Shown here: positions 1 through 7,175 of the stretch, piece after piece
Layout of the letters: each line of letters opens with the position of its first letter
How positions within the stretch are numbered: position 1 is the stretch's first letter
Position numbers and translations under genes: made by a program
The notes under the pieces: model-generated
Told to the model about the DNA's origin: nothing
What the model saw: the letters and a program-made list of their open reading frames with translations, nothing else
Database searches by the model: none
Origin: JBDTNQ01 sp039933635
Lineage (GTDB): Bacteria; Acidobacteriota; Vicinamibacteria; Vicinamibacterales; SCN-69-37
NCBI GenBank assembly: GCA_039933635.1
Contig: JBDTNQ010000018.1
Location: 1-48,884, forward strand
Direction of reading: 5' to 3'
Length of the DNA stretch: 48,884 nt

Positions 1-53
1 AACCCGTCTGACTGGCTTGGGAAGCCAGGACATTACCACTATGCTAAGCCCGC
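1..53 (-). tRNA. tRNA-Gly (anticodon CCC), 3' part cut off by window edge
   Basis: Read on the minus strand from base 53, the acceptor arm begins GCGGGCT, followed by a 4-bp D stem (GCAT/ATGT) around AGTGGTA. The anticodon stem is CTGGC/GCCAG around the loop TTCCCAA, so the anticodon is CCC (decodes GGG). A variable stretch TCAGA and the start of the T stem (CGGGTT) follow before the window ends. GCGGGC acceptor and TGGTA D loop are typical of bacterial glycine tRNAs. The 3' T arm, acceptor strand and possible CCA lie outside the window. Confidence 0.93.
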
Positions 54-61
54 GCGCCTCT

Positions 62-90
62 AGTGTAAGAGACCGGGTGTTGCACTACAA
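62..90 (-). promoter_or_regulatory. candidate promoter of the tRNA-Gly
   Basis: On the minus strand TTGTAG (bases 90-85) and TACACT (67-62) are separated by exactly 17 bases, which fits a sigma-70 promoter. The predicted start lies near base 54-55, giving the tRNA almost no 5' leader. The -35 region and spacer lie inside the 69-101 inverted repeat. This was matched by eye and the -35 match is only partial. Confidence 0.4.
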
Positions 91-101
91 CACCCCGTCT
101 C
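69..101. repeat. inverted repeat between the mutase gene and tRNA-Gly
   Basis: Bases 69-82 pair with 88-101 in a 14-position stem with one C-C mismatch (74/96) around the 5-base loop CACTA. It lies downstream of the phosphomannomutase stop (minus strand) and could act as a factor-independent terminator, but no T-run follows on the minus strand. It also overlaps the candidate tRNA promoter, so an operator role cannot be excluded. Confidence 0.6.
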
Positions 102-133
102 TGGCTGCAGGCGACGGCTGCGGGGTGGCGGCC

Positions 134-149
134 GTGGAGCCCCGAACCT
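134..149 (+). repeat. half copy of the GTGGAGCCCCGGACC palindromic element
   Basis: GTGGAGCCCCGAACCT matches the outer half of the intergenic palindrome found intact at 3331-3381, 18281-18309, 25638-25667 and 46672-46699. The other arm is missing. The copy runs into the stop codon of the mutase gene (148-150). Confidence 0.5.
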
Positions 150-1503
150 ATGCGCGAATGATCCCCAGCACTTCATCGCGCTTCTCTTCCATCATCGCCT
201 GCGTCGTCGCTTCGAGATTCAGGCGCAGGAGCGGCTCCGTATTGGAGCCGCGGACGTTGAAATGCCAGTCGGGGAACTCGGCGGAGAAGCCGTCGATCTG
301 ATACGTGTGGCCGTGCTTGTATTTGCCGGCCAGGTCCTCGAGGCGAGCACGGACGACGTCGACGCCAGCAACTCTGGTGTTGAGCTCGCCGGTGATGAAG
401 TATTTCTCGCGGAGCGGCGCGAGCAGTTCGCGCAGCGTCATGTTGCGCCGGCTCATGAGTTCGAGGATGAGCAGCGCGGGGATGAAGCCGTTGTCTGCGT
501 AGTAGAAATCGCGGAAGTAGTAGTGTCCGGTGACCTCGCCGCCGAAGAGGGCATCTTCCTCGCGCATCCGGCGTTTGATGAAGGCATGGCCCACGCGGTT
601 CATCAGGGCCGTGCCGCCGTACGCCGCGACGGTGTCCTTGACGGCGTAGCTGGCCCGCACGTCGTAGATGATCTTTTCGCCCGGGAACTTGGTGAGCGCG
701 GCCTCGGCGAGCAGCGCCGTGATGAAATCGCCGGCGATGAATTCACCGGTGCCGTCGATGAAGAAGCAGCGGTCCGCATCGCCGTCCCACGCGATACCGA
801 TGTCCGCCTTCTCCTTGATCACGCGTGCCACGATGTCGGCGCGGTTCTCCTCGATGAGCGGATTGGCCTCGTGGTTGGGGAAGCGGCCGTCGATCTCGAA
901 GCACAGCCTCGTCGTCTTGCACGGCAGACGGTCGAAGAGCCGCGGTGCGACCAGTCCGGCCATGCCGCTGCCGGCGTCGAGCACCACGTTGAAGGGCTTG
1001 ATGACGGTCGGGTCGATGACGCTCATCACTCGGTCGATGTAGTCGTCGAGCAGCGATGCGTGGAGGTGTTTGCCCGGCGGACGTGTCGGCGCCGGAATCG
1101 CCCCCGTCGTCACCATGTCGCGGATATCGCCGATGCCGGCGTCGCCCGAGAGGGGAAAAGCCTCGCGGCGCACCATCTTGATGCCGTTGTACTCGCCGGG
1201 GTTGTGTGAGGCCGTGATCTGCGCGCCGCCCTCAAGCGCGTCCCGCACGACGCCGAAGTAGAGCATGTCGGTCGCGCACATGCCGTAGTCCACGACGTCC
1301 GCGCCCTGTTCGCAGGCGCCCTCGATGAACGCCGCGGCCAGGGTCGGCGACGACGTTCGCATGTCACGCGAGACGGCAATCTTCGACGCACTCAGATAGG
1401 CGACAAACGCGCGGCCAATGGCCCGCGCCCCGGTTTCGTTCAGCTCGCTCGGATACAGCGCACGGACGTCGTACGCCTTGAAAATCGATGCGGGGATGGT
1501 CAC
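148..1503 (-). CDS. manB: phosphomannomutase / phosphoglucomutase
   Basis: This alpha-D-phosphohexomutase (451 aa) interconverts hexose 6-phosphate and hexose 1-phosphate in the cytoplasm, giving mannose 1-phosphate or glucose 1-phosphate for nucleotide sugars. All four family loops are visible: the phosphoserine loop TASHNPGEYNG (Ser about 99), the metal loop DGDADR (240-245), the sugar-binding loop GEVTGH (about 322-327) and the phosphate-binding RGSNTEPLLR (418-427). Length is normal for bacterial PMM/PGM. It is downstream of, and overlaps by 4 bases (ATGA), a mannose-1-phosphate guanylyltransferase-like gene, which favours mannose over glucose as substrate and a role in GDP-mannose supply. 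Substrate preference cannot be settled from sequence alone. Confidence 0.93.
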   Translation of the reverse strand: MTIPASIFKAYDVRALYPSELNETGARAIGRAFVAYLSASKIAVSRDMRTSSPTLAAAFIEGACEQGADVVDYGMCATDMLYFGVVRDALEGGAQITASHNPGEYNGIKMVRREAFPLSGDAGIGDIRDMVTTGAIPAPTRPPGKHLHASLLDDYIDRVMSVIDPTVIKPFNVVLDAGSGMAGLVAPRLFDRLPCKTTRLCFEIDGRFPNHEANPLIEENRADIVARVIKEKADIGIAWDGDADRCFFIDGTGEFIAGDFITALLAEAALTKFPGEKIIYDVRASYAVKDTVAAYGGTALMNRVGHAFIKRRMREEDALFGGEVTGHYYFRDFYYADNGFIPALLILELMSRRNMTLRELLAPLREKYFITGELNTRVAGVDVVRARLEDLAGKYKHGHTYQIDGFSAEFPDWHFNVRGSNTEPLLRLNLEATTQAMMEEKRDEVLGIIRA

Positions 1504-2564
1504 GAATGGGTCCTCGAATATTCCGTCACGACCGAGTGGTCACCAACCATGGCACCCTCACCAAGCTCGGCGTGAGCGCCGATCACGCAGTCGCGGCCGA
1601 CGATCGCGCCGCGCAGCTTTGCGTCGGCGCCGATCTTCGTACCGGGCCACACGATGGCCGCGTCCAGATGCGCGCGCTCGCCGATCTCACAATGCGCCCC
1701 GACGACGCTGTAGGGCCCGATGATGGCGCCGGCCTTCACGACCGCGCCTCGATCGATGAAACAGGGCCCTTCGATGACTGCGCCCGGGTCCACGCGCGCC
1801 TCGGGCGAGACGTGCGGCCTGCCCGCGGACCTGTCGAACGGCGGAGCCACGAAGTGGCCGTCCATGATGTTCCGGTGCGCCTCGCGATACTTCTCCGGCG
1901 TGCCGATGTCGATCCAATAGCCGCGATAGTGGTAGGCGACAAACATCTCCTTGTTCGCCACGAGCGACGGGAAATAGCCGCGTTCGATTGAGAAGACCGT
2001 GTTGGATGGAATGCGGTCGAGCGTGTCCGGATCGATGACGTAGATGCCGGCGTTGATCATGTCCGTCGTGATCTCGTCCGGCGACGGCTTCTCGAGAAAA
2101 CCCAACACGTTCTGCCGGGCGTCGGTTTCGACGAGACCGTAGGCGCTCGGGTTCTCGACCGGCGTGAGCACAATCGTGGCGTGGGCCTGCCGCTCCCGGT
2201 GCAGCGCAATCACGGCCGAGAGGTCGACCGACGTGAACACGTCGCCGTTGAACACGACCAGCGGTGCGCCTCGATACGAGCCCGCGGCGAACTTGATCGC
2301 GCCCCCCGTGCCCAGCGGATGAGGCTCGACCACGTAGCTCAGCTTGATGCCCAGGTCGGCGCCGTTCCCGAAGACCTTTTCGATCTTCTCGGGCTGGTAG
2401 TTGAGGCTGAGCACGATGTCGTCGATCTCCGGCACCTGCCGGAGCAGGTCGATCTGATAGCGGAGGAACGGTCGATCGAAGATCGGCACGACGGGCTTTG
2501 GCGTGTGCAGGGTGAGTGGACGCAGCCGGGTGCCTTTGCCCCCGGCAAGCAGAATGGCGCGCAT
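1500..2564 (-). CDS. mannose-1-phosphate guanylyltransferase-type nucleotidyltransferase
   Basis: A 354-aa sugar-phosphate nucleotidyltransferase. The N-terminal Rossmann-like domain starts with the nucleotide-binding loop LLAGGKGTRLRPLT and the adjoining TPKPVVPI. VFNGDVFT supplies the metal-binding Asp, and FLEKP is the sugar-site motif. From about residue 245 hexapeptide repeats (I/V-G-x-x-x-x type) form a left-handed beta-helix, as in GMPPB, GlmU and GlgC-like enzymes. The probable product is GDP-mannose, given the downstream mutase. Alternatives are glucose-1-phosphate adenylyl- or thymidylyltransferase. The start ATG at 2564 gives MRAILLAGG, the family's normal N terminus. A TAGAAT box only a few bases upstream suggests a very short leader. 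Confidence 0.88.
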   Translation of the reverse strand: MRAILLAGGKGTRLRPLTLHTPKPVVPIFDRPFLRYQIDLLRQVPEIDDIVLSLNYQPEKIEKVFGNGADLGIKLSYVVEPHPLGTGGAIKFAAGSYRGAPLVVFNGDVFTSVDLSAVIALHRERQAHATIVLTPVENPSAYGLVETDARQNVLGFLEKPSPDEITTDMINAGIYVIDPDTLDRIPSNTVFSIERGYFPSLVANKEMFVAYHYRGYWIDIGTPEKYREAHRNIMDGHFVAPPFDRSAGRPHVSPEARVDPGAVIEGPCFIDRGAVVKAGAIIGPYSVVGAHCEIGERAHLDAAIVWPGTKIGADAKLRGAIVGRDCVIGAHAELGEGAMVGDHSVVTEYSRTHS

Positions 2565-2675
2565 CGGCCTAAATTCTAACGTCGAAGCCTCAGCGGCGCC
2601 GTCCGAAATCTTCCACGTTCTTCGCGCGGTTTCTCAACGCCGCGCTCAAATGCCGTAAGATGACGTAGGGCAGTT

Positions 2676-3302
2676 TTGAATCTTCCCAACACCCTCACGC
2701 TCGGCCGTATCTTCCTGGTCCCGCTGCTGGTCGTGGTGCTCCTGACAAAATTTCCGGGCCGCGAGTTGTTTGGCGTCAGCAACGAGATTCTCGGAGCCGC
2801 CATCTTCGCCGTCGCTTCGGCTACCGACTGGCTCGACGGCTACCTCGCCCGTCGGCGTGGCCAGGTGACCGGGCTGGGACAGTGGATGGATCCGCTGGCC
2901 GACAAGCTCCTGGTGACCGCCGCGCTCGTGTCGCTCGTGGCGAACGGCCTGGCGTCGGCATGGATGGTGGCGGTGATTCTCGGCCGCGAGTTCGCCGTCA
3001 CCGTGCTCCGAAGCGTCGTGCACGCGCGCGGCCAAACGATGCCGGCATCCCCGCTGGGCAAGATCAAGCTGGTGTCGCAGGTCGTGGCGATCCTGTTGCT
3101 GATCCTGTCGCCACACCTCGAGCAGTTCTACATCCTCGGCGTGACCGCGCTGTGGGTGGCGACGATTGCCGCGCTGGTGTCGGCCATCGACTACTCTCGC
3201 AAGGCCAATGCGGCGCTGGGTGCCAAGCCTGTGCCGCCCGTCGTGGCGGCCGAACCGAACCCGGCGACGACCGCGCGCCCGGGCCTCCGCGTCAACGGAT
3301 AG
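2676..3302 (+). CDS. pgsA: CDP-diacylglycerol-glycerol-3-phosphate 3-phosphatidyltransferase
   Basis: An integral inner-membrane enzyme (208 aa) that makes phosphatidylglycerol phosphate from CDP-diacylglycerol and glycerol 3-phosphate, the first committed step to anionic phospholipids. The CDP-alcohol phosphatidyltransferase signature DGxxARx8Gx3Dx3D is intact at about residues 51-73. Four hydrophobic helices surround it. The start is TTG at 2676: an in-frame TGA at 2661 leaves no ATG or GTG, and AGG at 2667-2669 is a weak ribosome site. TAAGAT at 2656-2661 could be a -10 box, implying a nearly leaderless mRNA. The C-terminal tail is Ala/Pro-rich. It is convergent with bamD. Confidence 0.92.
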   Translation: MNLPNTLTLGRIFLVPLLVVVLLTKFPGRELFGVSNEILGAAIFAVASATDWLDGYLARRRGQVTGLGQWMDPLADKLLVTAALVSLVANGLASAWMVAVILGREFAVTVLRSVVHARGQTMPASPLGKIKLVSQVVAILLLILSPHLEQFYILGVTALWVATIAALVSAIDYSRKANAALGAKPVPPVVAAEPNPATTARPGLRVNG

Positions 3303-3330
3303 TCGGAACTGTCGACTGCGTCCCTTGGCG

Positions 3331-3352
3331 CCCTCGACCTTCAGGTCGAGGG
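3331..3352. repeat. palindromic intergenic element, copy A
   Basis: CCCTCGACC-TTCA-GGTCGAGGG is a perfect 9-bp stem with a TTCA tetraloop, between the convergent genes pgsA and bamD. Its stem differs from copy B by paired (compensatory) changes, so the structure rather than the sequence is kept. It may serve as a terminator in either direction. Confidence 0.8.
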
Positions 3353-3356
3353 TCGG

Positions 3357-3381
3357 CCCGGACCTGAAGGTCCGGGGCTCC
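3357..3381. repeat. palindromic intergenic element, copy B (opposite orientation)
   Basis: CCCGGACC-TGAA-GGTCCGGG is an 8-bp perfect stem followed by GCTCC, which completes the GGAGCCCC flank on the other strand. It lies 4 bases from copy A in inverted orientation, forming a head-to-head pair like a BIME of two REP units. It ends 11 bases before the bamD stop codon. Confidence 0.8.
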
Positions 3382-3392
3382 GACAGAAGCTC

Positions 3393-4328
3393 TTACTTGG
3401 GAGTCTGAATCGTCGGCGTGGCTGACGAGCTGGGCGTCGTCGACGGTGTCGTGGAAGACGAGGACGGGGCCGACGATGGCGCAGCGGCAGGGGCCACCGC
3501 GGTTGCGGCGGTTGAGTCCGCGACCTGCACTTTCTCGGCCTGCAACACGGCGATGCGCTCCCTCGCGTCCTTCAGATAGTCGCTGACGCGGAATTCCCCA
3601 ATCAGCTTCTCGTACAGCGCGAGCGCATCCGGCTTCTTGTCCTGCTTGTAATACGCCTCGGCCAGGAAGAAATACGCGCCGTCGCGGCGGGTGTACTGCG
3701 GGTCGGTCTTGAGCAGCTCCGTCAGGCGCGACACGGCGCCGGGATACCAGCGGGTGCGGTAGTACTGACGCCCAACGAAGAACTCGCTGTCGGAAAGCTT
3801 GTCGCGTGTTTCGCGCAACAGTTTCATGACGTCCGGCAGCCACTGGCTCTGCGGGTAGTTGGCGACGAAGGTATTGAGTTCCCTCAACGCCTCGTGGGTC
3901 GCCGTCTGGTCGCGCTCCGGCGACAGCTCCTGCCGCACCTGAGACAGCGCGAGCCGGTACTGGGCGTAGTCGGCTTTGGAGGCGAGCGGGTAGTAGCGCA
4001 GGAACTCGCGGAACTCGTTCGCGGCGAGCACGTCGCTGTCGCTGCGGCGCTCACCGAGGTAGGTGTCGCCGATGCCGAGTTTGGCGTCCTGCCGGTACGG
4101 GCTCGTGGGGTAGGTGTCGACCAGCTTGCGGAAGTACTCCCGCGCCTCGAGCCAGTGCTTACGGGTGAGCGACTCGTTGCCGCGGTCGAAGAGGTACTTG
4201 TCGGCGTTGGCCTCGCCGGGGTTCACGACCGCGCCCTTGTTGCGGGGACCGCAGGCGGTGAGTCCAAAAGCCAACATCGCGGCGATCGAGGCCGCCAAGG
4301 TGGTGCGAGTAAGTCGTCGAGCGGGCAT
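3393..4328 (-). CDS. bamD: outer membrane assembly lipoprotein BamD (YfiO family)
   Basis: A periplasmic lipoprotein of the beta-barrel assembly machine. Starting at ATG 4328 (MPARRLTRTT) gives a clean lipoprotein signal: basic n-region, hydrophobic core and the lipobox LTAC, with the modified Cys about residue 27. An upstream in-frame start at 4373 would hide this signal and overlap the previous gene. TPR-like helices follow with the YfiO pattern, including a YPTSPYRQDAKLGIGDTYL-like repeat and VANYPQSQ. The last 40 residues are a low-complexity Ala/Pro/Ser/Thr tail ending IQTPK, unusual for BamD. It is the last gene of the aroC-to-bamD operon, starting 2 bases after the epimerase stop. Confidence 0.87.
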   Translation of the reverse strand: MPARRLTRTTLAASIAAMLAFGLTACGPRNKGAVVNPGEANADKYLFDRGNESLTRKHWLEAREYFRKLVDTYPTSPYRQDAKLGIGDTYLGERRSDSDVLAANEFREFLRYYPLASKADYAQYRLALSQVRQELSPERDQTATHEALRELNTFVANYPQSQWLPDVMKLLRETRDKLSDSEFFVGRQYYRTRWYPGAVSRLTELLKTDPQYTRRDGAYFFLAEAYYKQDKKPDALALYEKLIGEFRVSDYLKDARERIAVLQAEKVQVADSTAATAVAPAAAPSSAPSSSSTTPSTTPSSSATPTIQTPK

Positions 4329-4330
4329 GG

Positions 4331-5284
4331 CTAGGTCTGGCTCTCTTCCAGGACGGTGGTTAGCCAGGCACATTCCGCCGCCAGGCCGGATTCAAGCGAA
4401 TGGGACGGTGCGAAGCCGAGATCGGTCCGGGCTCGCGTCGTGTCGGCAAACGTGTCCCGCATGTCTCCTTTTTCCGCGGGCAGACGCCGGATGTTCAGGG
4501 GCCGACCCGTCAGACGCCCGATGATCTCGAGCACCTGATTGATGGTGACACGGCTGCCCCCGCCAATGTTATAGACGGCGCCCGGCCTTCCCCGGTCGCC
4601 CGCGGCCATCGTCGCCGAGACAATGTCGGCGATGAAGGTGAAGTCACGGGTCTGCTCGCCGTCGCCGAAGAGCGAAATCGGTCCGCCGGTGAGCGCCGCC
4701 CGAATGAACCGGTGGAAGCCCATGTCGGGGCGCTGGCGTGGACCGTAAACCGTGAAGTATCGAAGAGATACAGCCGGAACCCCGTGGTTCGCGTAGTAGA
4801 GATGGCACAGGTGCTCGGCGGCGAGCTTGGTCACGCCGTAGGGCGACAGCGGCTGGAGATACGCGTCTTCGCGCATCGGGATCGCCGCGACGTCGCCGTA
4901 GACGGATGAACTCGAGGCGTAGACGAGACGCTCGATCGGGCGGTCCTTGACGGCCTCGAGCAGGCGCTGCGTCGAATCGACGTTGTTCGTGGTGTAGGTG
5001 CGGAACTGGTCCCCCCAGCTGCCGCGCACACCGGCCTGGGCGGCCAGATGGAAGACATGGGTCACGCCGTCCAGCAGGTCGTCCATGGGCACCGTCTGAA
5101 GGGGCGCTTCCACGAATCGGAATGCCGGACGTGTCCGGAGCACCGAGAGATTCTGTTCCTTGATGCTGCGCGCGTAGTAATCGGTGAAGCAGTCCACTCC
5201 CACCACCTCCGCCCCGCAGTCGGTGAGCGCGGTGGCGAGGGTCGAACCGATGAAGCCGGCAGCGCCGGTCACAAGAGCTTTCAT
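4331..5284 (-). CDS. NAD-dependent sugar-nucleotide epimerase/dehydratase
   Basis: An extended short-chain dehydrogenase (317 aa) acting on a nucleotide sugar. The NAD-binding glycine motif TGAAGFIG is at residues 6-13, SSSSVYG provides the catalytic Ser/Thr region, and YGVTK holds the catalytic Tyr and Lys about residues 150-154. YTVYGPRQRPDMG-like residues and FTFIADIV are typical of UDP-glucuronate/UDP-glucose 4-epimerases. The exact substrate is not readable. It overlaps the thioesterase gene by 4 bases (ATGA), so the two are translationally coupled, although no pathway link is evident. Confidence 0.85.
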   Translation of the reverse strand: MKALVTGAAGFIGSTLATALTDCGAEVVGVDCFTDYYARSIKEQNLSVLRTRPAFRFVEAPLQTVPMDDLLDGVTHVFHLAAQAGVRGSWGDQFRTYTTNNVDSTQRLLEAVKDRPIERLVYASSSSVYGDVAAIPMREDAYLQPLSPYGVTKLAAEHLCHLYYANHGVPAVSLRYFTVYGPRQRPDMGFHRFIRAALTGGPISLFGDGEQTRDFTFIADIVSATMAAGDRGRPGAVYNIGGGSRVTINQVLEIIGRLTGRPLNIRRLPAEKGDMRDTFADTTRARTDLGFAPSHSLESGLAAECAWLTTVLEESQT

Positions 5285-5679
5285 GCGAAGGCCTCGAGGA
5301 TACGTGCCGGGAGCCGGCAGGGCTTGCCCGCTTTGGTGATGGCGGCGTGGGCCGTTCGGCCGGTGGCGATCGCGTGCGGGTCTCCGGTCACCATCACCTC
5401 GTAGGCGAATTCCATGCGGACACGGGATGTCAGGATGCCCTCCGTCCGGATTTCAATCTCATCATCGTAACGCGCCGGGCGGCTGTACTGGCAGGAGGCC
5501 TCGATCACGGGCAAAACGACGCCCGCGGCCTCCATGTCGCGGTAACTCCACCCGAGCGATCGCAGCAGGTCGGTGCGGGCCACCTCGAACCACACAAAGT
5601 AGTTTGCGTAGTACACGACGCCCATCTGGTCGGTCTCCGCGTACCTCACCCTTAGCGTTGTCTTGGAAGAACGCATCAC
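5281..5679 (-). CDS. acyl-CoA thioesterase, YbgC/4HBT family
   Basis: A single hot-dog-fold domain (132 aa). The 4-hydroxybenzoyl-CoA thioesterase signature YAETDQMGVVYYANY is at residues 13-27, with the catalytic Asp in TDQMG and the characteristic HYANY-type tract (here YYANY, with Tyr replacing the first His). Members hydrolyse short or medium acyl-CoA or acyl-ACP. In Proteobacteria YbgC is linked to the Tol-Pal envelope system, and here bamD lies two genes downstream. Both ends overlap neighbours by 4 bases (rpe upstream, epimerase downstream). Confidence 0.87.
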   Translation of the reverse strand: MMRSSKTTLRVRYAETDQMGVVYYANYFVWFEVARTDLLRSLGWSYRDMEAAGVVLPVIEASCQYSRPARYDDEIEIRTEGILTSRVRMEFAYEVMVTGDPHAIATGRTAHAAITKAGKPCRLPARILEAFA

Positions 5680-6347
5680 CTGGGGGAACCCGACACGGCC
5701 GCGCGCCGGAGGGCCTGGACCGCGGCCGCCGCGTCAGGCGTGTGGAAGATGGCCGCCCCGGCGACAAGGATCGTGGCGCCGGCCTGGACCAGGGCGCCAG
5801 CGTTGGTCAGGTCCACTCCGCCGTCCACCTGGATCTCCGCGCGTGCCCCCCGGGCCGTGATGAGGGCCCGGACGTCCGCCACCTTCTCGAGGCTGTGGGG
5901 GATGAACGGCTGACCGGTGAGTCCGGGATTCACGGACATCACGAGTACGTGATCGAGCTCATCGATGATGTCCGACAGCGCCGCGACGGGGGTCGCCGGG
6001 TTGATGGCCGCACCGGCTTTGAGGCCGCGCGCCTTGATGGCGGCCACGAGTCGATGCAGGTGCGGCGTGGCCTCGACGTGCACCGAAATCCTGGACGCGC
6101 CGGCGTCGGCCACCGCGTCGAGCTGCCGTTCGGGCTCCGTGATCATCATGTGAACATCGAGCGGAACGACGCTCGACCGTTTCAGGGCGGCCACGACGAG
6201 CGGACCAATGGTCAACGCGGGCACGAAGTGGCCGTCCATGACGTCCACGTGAATCAGGTCCGCGCCTGCCAGCTCCACGCGCCGGATTTCATCGGCGAGT
6301 CGCGAGAAATCGGCCGCCAGAATCGACGGCGCGAGCCGGACACTCAT
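5676..6347 (-). CDS. rpe: ribulose-phosphate 3-epimerase
   Basis: Interconverts ribulose 5-phosphate and xylulose 5-phosphate in the pentose phosphate pathway. The TIM barrel of 223 aa has the expected metal and catalytic motifs in order: APSILAADFSRL, HVDVMDGHFVP (His and Asp ligands), HMMITEP, SVNPGLTGQPFI and the second catalytic Asp in VDGGV. Start ATG at 6347 overlaps the PASTA gene stop by 4 bases. The order def-fmt-rsmB-(PASTA)-rpe matches the Firmicutes cluster that also carries a PASTA kinase, phosphatase and RsgA, all three absent here. Confidence 0.95.
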   Translation of the reverse strand: MSVRLAPSILAADFSRLADEIRRVELAGADLIHVDVMDGHFVPALTIGPLVVAALKRSSVVPLDVHMMITEPERQLDAVADAGASRISVHVEATPHLHRLVAAIKARGLKAGAAINPATPVAALSDIIDELDHVLVMSVNPGLTGQPFIPHSLEKVADVRALITARGARAEIQVDGGVDLTNAGALVQAGATILVAGAAIFHTPDAAAAVQALRRAAVSGSPR

Positions 6348-7081
6348 CGGCTGACCTCCAACTGCACGGCCTCGCCGTAGCCGATTCGGAACCCGGCCTG
6401 CGGGCTCTGCCGAACGACGATGCCGGGCGCGATGCCGGGATAGGGCACTTCGGCGGCGACCGTGACGCGAAATCCGTGACGTCGCAGGATGTCCACGACG
6501 CGCGCCGAGAGTGCGCCAATGACGTCGGGCATGACGTACGCGGTGGCCTCTTCGCCGCGATTGACGAGCAGCGACACCTTGGCGGACTGCACCTTCGACG
6601 GCGGGTCCTGCGCCACCACGGAGCCGGTTTCCATCGTGCGCGACCGAATTTCGGCGCGGTCGGCGATCTCGATCTTGTCCTGCGCCAGCACCATCTCGGC
6701 GGTGCGCTCCGCCATGCCGATCACCGATGGAACGGCCGGGTCACGCTGGCCGTCGCTCACGCGCACACGCACCTGTCGCTGACGCCGCAACACGGATCCC
6801 GCGGCCGGGTCCTGGGCCAGCACCTGATCGACGGGGACTTTCGGATCCGGCCGGCGCATTTCGATCTTGAGGACCAGACCGACCTCGGCGAGCGCACGGT
6901 TCGCGTCCGCCATGGTCAGGCCGAGCAGACTGGGCACCTTCACTTCGCGGGCGCGGTTGGCGACGCGCATCCCGGTCAGGAAGAAGGCGCCGAATGTGAC
7001 GAGGAGCGCGACGGCGAGCACCAGAATGCCGCCAGACCTCCACACGCGCGTGCTGAGTGCCCGAGGTTTTGGCTTTGCCAT
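6344..7081 (-). CDS. PASTA-domain membrane protein without kinase domain
   Basis: A 245-aa protein with a short basic N terminus, one membrane helix (about residues 16-38) and three extracytoplasmic PASTA repeats (about 45-115, 116-183 and 184-245). Each shows the PASTA pattern V-P-x-(L/V/I)-x-G through an A-x-x-x-L helix to (V/I)-x-x-Q-x-P. PASTA domains bind muropeptides and beta-lactams. No kinase motif is found upstream; the sequence before 7082 is non-coding or belongs to rsmB. ATG 7081 is chosen for its GGGGG ribosome site and the signal-anchor shape; an in-frame ATG at 7159 is an alternative. Likely role: cell-wall sensing or septal targeting of a partner, by inference. Confidence 0.85.
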   Translation of the reverse strand: MAKPKPRALSTRVWRSGGILVLAVALLVTFGAFFLTGMRVANRAREVKVPSLLGLTMADANRALAEVGLVLKIEMRRPDPKVPVDQVLAQDPAAGSVLRRQRQVRVRVSDGQRDPAVPSVIGMAERTAEMVLAQDKIEIADRAEIRSRTMETGSVVAQDPPSKVQSAKVSLLVNRGEEATAYVMPDVIGALSARVVDILRRHGFRVTVAAEVPYPGIAPGIVVRQSPQAGFRIGYGEAVQLEVSR

Positions 7082-7175
7082 GCCCCCAGGTTTCGACGAG
7101 CCCGATCTCGGCGATGCTGGGTCAGACGGGCGGCCCGCGGGGAGCCTCTCGGTGGGCATGGAACGAAAAAGTGTA

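Noticed and set aside
262..1209. 315-codon plus-strand ORF opposite the phosphomannomutase gene
   Set aside because: Shadow frame; all mutase active-site loops are on the minus strand.
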